Shown here one piece after another: positions 59,511-64,000 of a stretch of 64,000 nucleotides of DNA. How positions within the stretch are numbered: the stretch's first letter is position 1; each line of letters opens with the position of its first letter. The position numbers and the translations under genes were made by a program. The notes below the pieces were generated by a model that was not told where the DNA came from, made no database searches, and saw only the letters and a program-made list of their open reading frames with translations. This stretch comes from Pseudoroseomonas cervicalis (GTDB lineage Bacteria; Pseudomonadota; Alphaproteobacteria; Acetobacterales; Acetobacteraceae), in assembly GCF_030818485.1 (NCBI RefSeq), contig NZ_JAUTAJ010000004.1:1157001-1221000 (forward strand), read 5' to 3'.

Positions 59511-61127
59511 ATGGAGATCCTGGCCAGCATCTTCGGCGGGCTCGGCCTGTTCTTCCTCGGCGTGAAGGGCGTCGGCGCGGGGCTGCAGGCGATGGGCGGG
59601 CGGCGCATGCGCCGGCTGATGGCCGAGGCCACGCGCGGCCCGCTGCGCAGCGCCGCGATGGGGCTGCTGATGGGGGCGCTGACGCAATCCTCCAACGCCG
59701 TCACCTTCATCGCCACCAGCCTCTACACCGCCGGGCTGCTGCCGCTGCGCCGCGCCCTGCCGGCGCTGGCCTGGTGCAATGCCGGCACGGCGGGGCTGGT
59801 GCTGCTGGCCACCATCGATCTGCGGCTGGCGGTGCTGTGGCTGTTCGGCGCGGTCGGCTTCGCCACCTATTTCGGGCTGGATGGCGGCGGCCGGCTGAAG
59901 CCGCTGCTGGGCGCGCTGGCCGGGCTCGGCCTGCTCTTCCTGGGGCTGGCCACCATCAAGGCCGGCGCGGCACCCTTGCGCGACCTGCCGCTGGTGCGCG
60001 AGATCCTGGCCTTCTCCGGCACCGCGCTGACGCCGCCCTTCCTGATCGGCGTGGTGATCACGCTGATCGCGCAATCCTCCTCCACCGTCTCGATCCTGGC
60101 CATCACCCTGACCTCGCTCGGCCTGCTCGGCTTCGAGCAGACGGTGATGGTGGTCTATGGCGCCTCGCTCGGCTCGGGCCTGTCGGTGCTGCTGCTCTCG
60201 GGCAATCTGTCCGGCTCGGCGCGGCAGCTGGCGCTTTACCAGACGCTGTTCAAGGCGGCCGGCACCGCGCTGTTCCTGCTGCTCTTCTGGCTGGAGCAGC
60301 GGGGCGTGCCGCTGGTGCTCGCCGCCACCGCCTGGCTGTCGCACGACCTGCCGGAGCGCGTCGGCTGGCTGTTCCTGCTGTTCCAGCTGATCACCGCCCT
60401 GGCGCTGGCGCCGCTGAACGGGGCGTTCATGGCGGTGCTGAAGCGCCTGTCGCCGCCGGGCGCGGCGGAGGCGCTGGGCCGGCCGCGCTACCTCTACGAC
60501 CAGGCGCTGGAGCATGCGCCGACCGCGCTGGAGCTGGTGGAGCGCGAGCAGGCCGGCCTGACCGCCCGCCTGCCCGGGCTGCTCGGCCCGCTGCTGGAGC
60601 CGGGGGAGGAAGCGCCGGGCCAGCCGCCGCGCCCGGCCCGGCTGCAGGCCGCCGCCAGCGTCGAGCAGGCGGTGCGGCATTTCCTGGCCGAGCTGCTGAC
60701 CCGCGACCCCGCCCCGGCCTCGCTGGAGCGGGTGGTGGCGCTGGAGAGCCGGCAGGAGATGCTGGTGGCGCTGCGCGAGACGGTGGGCGAGTTCGCCGAG
60801 GCGCTGGAACAGGCCGGCGCCCGCGGCGAGGCCGACCCCGTCGCCGCGCCGCTGCGCGCGCTGGCCGAGGCGCTGCACCTGCTGCTGCTGCAGCTGGAGG
60901 AGGCGGCGAAAGGGCTGGAGGCGGAGGATCTGGCGCTGCTGCGCACCCTCTCCGCCGACCGCTCCGACATGATGGACCAGCTGCGCCGCCGCGTCGCCCG
61001 CGCCGAGCCGGGGCTGGCGCCGGGCGGGCATGACCTGCTGTTCCGCGCCACCGCCCTGTTCGAGCGCGCCGTCTGGCTGATCCGTCGCCAGGCGCTGCTG
61101 CTGGAGCCCGCCCCCGCCGAGGGCTGA
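59511..61127 (+). CDS. Na/Pi cotransporter family protein with PhoU-like tail
   Basis: A 538-residue protein whose N-terminal ~330 residues form the NptA/SLC34-like membrane domain with two inverted QSS repeats: MGALTQSSNAVTFIATS and TLIAQSSSTVSILAITL. The C-terminal ~200 residues are soluble helices (YLYDQALEHAPTALELVERE, EALEQAGA, LLLQLEEAAKGL) resembling PhoU. It takes up phosphate with sodium or proton. Its place beside PhoB, PhoU and the sensor-like protein favours a phosphate role. It is read after the sensor-like gene. Confidence 0.9.
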   Translation: MEILASIFGGLGLFFLGVKGVGAGLQAMGGRRMRRLMAEATRGPLRSAAMGLLMGALTQSSNAVTFIATSLYTAGLLPLRRALPALAWCNAGTAGLVLLATIDLRLAVLWLFGAVGFATYFGLDGGGRLKPLLGALAGLGLLFLGLATIKAGAAPLRDLPLVREILAFSGTALTPPFLIGVVITLIAQSSSTVSILAITLTSLGLLGFEQTVMVVYGASLGSGLSVLLLSGNLSGSARQLALYQTLFKAAGTALFLLLFWLEQRGVPLVLAATAWLSHDLPERVGWLFLLFQLITALALAPLNGAFMAVLKRLSPPGAAEALGRPRYLYDQALEHAPTALELVEREQAGLTARLPGLLGPLLEPGEEAPGQPPRPARLQAAASVEQAVRHFLAELLTRDPAPASLERVVALESRQEMLVALRETVGEFAEALEQAGARGEADPVAAPLRALAEALHLLLLQLEEAAKGLEAEDLALLRTLSADRSDMMDQLRRRVARAEPGLAPGGHDLLFRATALFERAVWLIRRQALLLEPAPAEG

Positions 61128-61247
61128 GCGGCGCATCCGCGCTCGTCCCCGCCCCCTTCCCAGCGGCCGCGGCGCAAGGCTAGCCTGACCCCCAAGAAAA
61201 CGGCTTCCGGGACAGACGAACATCGTGGCTGAGGGAATGGCGCCGCC

Positions 61248-63020
61248 ATGCGCAATGCGCTGAGCGGCTGGCAGGAGCTTTTCGACCGCCGGCGGGACAA
61301 GAAGCTGGAACGGCCGCCCGATGTGGTGCACGCGCTGGAGGATCTTCCGCCCGCCGCCGACACCGCCGCCCTGGCGCTGCAGCAGCTGGCCATCCAGTCG
61401 ATCTATTTCCTGCTGCCCGGGCTGGTGGCGCTGGCCTATGGCGCCGATGCGCGGGAGGCGACGCGCTTCCTCTGCCTCTCCATCCTGGCGCTGGGCCTGG
61501 CGGGGCTGCTGCAGGCGGCACGGCGCGGGCCGCTCGGCTCCGGCTACGCCCTGCCCTTCATCCCCTCCCCGGTCTTCGTCGCCGTCTATCTGCTGGCGGC
61601 GCAGCAGGCGAGCCTGGCCCAGGCCTCGGCGCTGGTGGCGGTGGCCGGCCTCGCCGGCATGCTGCTGGTGCTGGCCCTGCCACGGCTGAGCCGGCTGGTG
61701 CCGACCGAGGTCGCCGGCGTGGTGGTGTTCCTGATCGGCGTCAGCCTGCTGCCGCGCGCCCTCTCCGCCGCCTTCGCCGGCGGCGCGGCCGAGGCGGGGG
61801 CCGCCGGCCCGGCGCTGCCCGGCCTGGCGGGGGCGGTGGCGCTCGGCGCGCTGGCGCTGATGATGCTGGTGGCGCTGAGCCGCACCCGGCTGGCGCGGTT
61901 CGGCGCGCTGCTGGGCGCGCTGGCCGGGCTGGTGGTGTCACTCGCCCTGGGGCTGGTGCCGCAGGGGGCGGCGGCGACGCTGGCGGCGCTGCCCTGGTTC
62001 GCCCTGCCCGCGCCCGGCCTGCCCGATGCGCGGGATTTCGACTGGGCGCTGATGCCGGCCTTCCTGGCCGCCGCCTGCGCCTCCATCGCCTCCTGGCTCG
62101 GCGATCTGGTGGCCTTTCAGCGCGCCGCCGATGGCGACTGGAAACGCCCGGACGAGCCGCCGCTGCGGCGCGGCGTGCTGGCCGGCTTCGGCGCCATCAC
62201 GCTCGCCGGCCTGTTCGGCGGCATGGCGCCTGGCACCTCCTCGGCCTGTGTCGGGCTCGCCATCGCCTCGCGCAGCCTGGCGCGCATCGTGGCGGTGGCG
62301 GGGGCGGTCGCGCTGCTGCTGCTGTCCTGCTCGCCGAAGCTGGTCGGTCTGTTCGTGCTGGTGCCGGACCCGGTGAAGGCGGCGCTGCTGCTCTATGTGT
62401 GCTGCTTCATGATGGCGGCGGGCTGCCAGCTGGTGACCGCCCGCATGCTGGATGCGCGGCGCACCTTCGTCGCCGGGCTCGGCCTCTGCGCCGGGCTCGG
62501 CGTGGTGATCGCGCCGGAATTCGCCGCGCATCTGCCGCGCGCGCTGCAGAGCCCGGTGACCGCCGGCGCGCTGGTCGGCTTCGCGCTGAACCTGCTGACC
62601 CTGCCCTTCGTGGTGCGCCAGGCGCGGTTCGAGCTGGCCCTGGATGCGCGGCTGGCGCAGCAGGTGGAGGACCGCGCCGCGGCGCTGGGCGGCGCCTGGG
62701 GCGCGCGGCGCAGCACCATGGACCGCATGGCCCACGCGCTGCTGGAACTGGCCGAGCTGCTGGCCGCGCGCGGCGAGACGCGGCTGGCCGTCGAGGCGGT
62801 GTTCCGCGAGGACCGTGTCGGCCTGCTGCTGCGGCATGGCGGGAGGGCGCTGCCGCCGCCCAGCCTGCGGCCGGAGGCCGCCGATCTGGACGGGCCGCCG
62901 GAGGCGCAGGAGGCTTTCGCGCTCTGGCTGGCGACGAGGCAGGCCAGCGCCTTCCAGCAGCGCAGCCTGCCCGCCGGGCCGGGCCCGCGGCAGGAGCTGC
63001 GGCTGGAATTCCAGGACTGA
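61248..63020 (+). CDS. NCS2/SLC23-type permease with an extra C-terminal domain
   Basis: A 590-residue protein whose first ~480 residues have 12-14 helices of the xanthine/uracil permease (NCS2) type: LALQQLAIQSIYFLLPGLVA, RLVPTEVAGVVVFLIGVSLL, MAPGTSSACVGLAIASRSLA and a repeated helical architecture. The last ~110 residues are cytosolic (MDRMAHALLELAELLAARGE, VGLLLRHGGRALPPPSLRPE) and resemble a worn HATPase/RsbW-like fold. It may transport a nucleobase or other anion. The tail could bind a regulator. It starts after a 120-base gap behind the phosphate gene. Confidence 0.8.
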   Translation: MRNALSGWQELFDRRRDKKLERPPDVVHALEDLPPAADTAALALQQLAIQSIYFLLPGLVALAYGADAREATRFLCLSILALGLAGLLQAARRGPLGSGYALPFIPSPVFVAVYLLAAQQASLAQASALVAVAGLAGMLLVLALPRLSRLVPTEVAGVVVFLIGVSLLPRALSAAFAGGAAEAGAAGPALPGLAGAVALGALALMMLVALSRTRLARFGALLGALAGLVVSLALGLVPQGAAATLAALPWFALPAPGLPDARDFDWALMPAFLAAACASIASWLGDLVAFQRAADGDWKRPDEPPLRRGVLAGFGAITLAGLFGGMAPGTSSACVGLAIASRSLARIVAVAGAVALLLLSCSPKLVGLFVLVPDPVKAALLLYVCCFMMAAGCQLVTARMLDARRTFVAGLGLCAGLGVVIAPEFAAHLPRALQSPVTAGALVGFALNLLTLPFVVRQARFELALDARLAQQVEDRAAALGGAWGARRSTMDRMAHALLELAELLAARGETRLAVEAVFREDRVGLLLRHGGRALPPPSLRPEAADLDGPPEAQEAFALWLATRQASAFQQRSLPAGPGPRQELRLEFQD

Positions 63021-63022
63021 AC

Positions 63023-63047
63023 GGCAGGGGCGCGCCGCGCCCCTGCC
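63023..63047. terminator. Hairpin shared by convergent permease and phoB genes
   Basis: Stem GGCAGGGGCG/CGCCCCTGCC with a five-base loop in the 36-base gap between the two convergent stops. There is no clear T-run. Confidence 0.55.
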
Positions 63048-63056
63048 CTGCCGCGC

Positions 63057-63773
63057 TCAGAGCTGCTCGAGATCCAGCGCGTAGCCGGCGCTGCGCACGG
63101 TGCGGATGATGTCCACCTCGCCCTCGCCATTCACCGCCTTGCGCAGCCGGCGGATATGCACATCGACGGTGCGCGGCTCGACATGGATGTCGCGGCCCCA
63201 GACGGCATCCAGCAGCTGCTCGCGCGAGAAGACGCGCCCCGGATGCTGCAGGAAGAATTCCAGCAGCCGGTACTCCGTCGGGCCCAGATGCAGGGCGCGG
63301 CCGGCGCGGCTGACGCGGTGCGCATCCTGGTCCATGGTCACGTCGTGCCAGGCCAGCGTGCCCTTGGTGGCGACGCCGCCGGAGCGGCGCAGCAGCGCCC
63401 GGATGCGCGCCATCAGCGCGTCCATCACGAAGGGCTTGGCGATGTAGTCGTCGGCCCCGGTGTCCAGCGCCCGGACCGCATCCTGGTCCTCGGTGCGCGC
63501 GGTCACCATGATGATCGGCAGGTCGCGCGTGTCGGGGCGGCGGCGCAGCTGGCGGCAGACCTCGAGCCCCGAGAGCGCCGGCAGCATCCAGTCCAGCAGC
63601 ACCAGATCGGGCGGCGCCTCGGCCACCCGCATCAGGGCTTCCTGGCCATCGGCGGCCTCGTCCACCCGGAAGCCCTGCTTCTCGAGGTTGTAGCGCAGCA
63701 GGGTCAGCAGCGGCGCCTCGTCCTCGACCACCAGGATGGTCGGGCGGGCCATGCCGGAATGCGGCTCGGCCAT
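63057..63773 (-). CDS. phoB: Phosphate regulon response regulator
   Basis: A 238-residue OmpR-type regulator. Receiver: ILVVEDEAPLLTLLRYNLE, phospho-Asp D61 in LVLLDWMLP, and K113 in DDYIAKPFV. The winged-helix output domain has LGPTEYRLLEFFLQHPGRVF and EPRTVDVHIRRLRKAVN near the C-terminus. The IRTVRSAGYALD ending is the PhoB pattern. Start ATG 63773 follows AAGAGGAAC. It lies 22 bases after phoU, the usual phoU-phoB order. It would activate phosphate-starvation genes through Pho boxes. PhoR and the pst genes are presumably beyond the window edge. Confidence 0.95.
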   Translation of the reverse strand: MAEPHSGMARPTILVVEDEAPLLTLLRYNLEKQGFRVDEAADGQEALMRVAEAPPDLVLLDWMLPALSGLEVCRQLRRRPDTRDLPIIMVTARTEDQDAVRALDTGADDYIAKPFVMDALMARIRALLRRSGGVATKGTLAWHDVTMDQDAHRVSRAGRALHLGPTEYRLLEFFLQHPGRVFSREQLLDAVWGRDIHVEPRTVDVHIRRLRKAVNGEGEVDIIRTVRSAGYALDLEQL

Positions 63774-63795
63774 CGAAGGGTTCCTCTTGCCGCGA

Positions 63796-64000
63796 TCAGG
63801 CAGGCGGGCGGACGACGGTGTATGCGGAAGCATCGGATTTCGGCCTGTCCTCGGGGAGCATGTGACCCAGCACGGCGTAGTGCACGGTCTCGGCGATGTT
63901 GGTCGCGTGGTCGCCGATGCGCTCGAAATTCTTGGCGATGAACAGCAGATGGGTGGCCGCGGTGATGTTGCGCGGATCCTCCATCATATGCGTCAGCATC
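63796..64000 (-). CDS. phoU: Phosphate-signalling protein PhoU (partial, C-terminal end)
   Basis: The C-terminal 67 residues of PhoU, open to the window edge; the full protein is about 230 residues. The PhoU metal motif is seen in LLFIAKNFERIGDHATNIAETV. It is a cytosolic negative regulator linking the Pst transporter to PhoR. It is followed by phoB on the same strand. Confidence 0.93.
   Translation of the reverse strand, partial: MLTHMMEDPRNITAATHLLFIAKNFERIGDHATNIAETVHYAVLGHMLPEDRPKSDASAYTVVRPPA

Overview
The window is GC-rich (roughly 70% in most stretches), densely packed with genes, and reads as chromosomal DNA of an alphaproteobacterium. The mix of genes (PhoX, a TctC-type binding protein, the glnB-glnA pair, a ligase/exonuclease pair, a circularly permuted ATP-grasp cluster, several small transporters with LysR/GntR regulators) suits the Acetobacteraceae (Roseomonas-like). 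That placement is inference from gene content and base composition; no rRNA or other phylogenetic marker is present. There is no CRISPR array, prophage or insertion sequence. One tRNA gene (His) is present.

Layout. 1-6 kb: the end of a molybdopterin oxidoreductase, a CHAP-domain secreted protein, RidA, a Gfo/Idh dehydrogenase coupled to an MFS exporter, and a small lipoprotein. 6-13 kb: a LysR regulator divergent from a bile-acid-symporter-type carrier plus amidase; then a cytochrome P450 coupled to an LpxL-like acyltransferase, and a zinc alcohol dehydrogenase. 13-19 kb: a coupled TelA/XpaC/small membrane protein operon, PhoX phosphatase, and a GntR regulator divergent from a BenE-type transporter. 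19-30 kb: an atypical SDR, tRNA-His, a DNA ligase with its nuclease partner, a proteasome-type peptidase/alpha-E/ATP-grasp operon, a VWA-like DUF1194 protein, a lytic transglycosylase and an AzgA-type purine permease. 30-34 kb: a complete polar amino-acid ABC transporter read with a muconate-cycloisomerase-like enolase. 34.4-35.3 kb: a low-GC gene for a PD-(D/E)XK-like nuclease, boxed in by terminators. 35-39.5 kb: glnB-glnA, an aminotransferase and HU. 39.5-47.4 kb: a TctC/RraA-like/SDR unit with a LysR regulator, a PhnA-like protein, a giant YdiJ-type FAD/Fe-S dehydrogenase and an enoyl-CoA hydratase. 47.7-51 kb: a substrate-binding protein with a two-module permease but no ATPase, and DoxX.

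51-64 kb is the most system-like part. A leftward operon encodes an RsbW-like kinase, a STAS protein, CheR, a multi-module CheW, CheB, a response regulator with a histidine-free HPt-like head, and a CheA. There is no receptor and no free-standing CheY. Divergent from it are a membrane protein that looks like an isolated four-helix-bundle sensor, a Na/Pi cotransporter with a PhoU-like tail, and an NCS2 permease with a cytosolic tail. PhoB and the end of PhoU follow on the other strand. This suggests a chemosensory/partner-switch unit next to phosphate functions. Its output is not visible here.

At several gene ends the window shows a recurring hairpin family centred on GAATTC (19.3, 34.3 and 43.5 kb) and one composite triple-palindrome element (13.0 kb).
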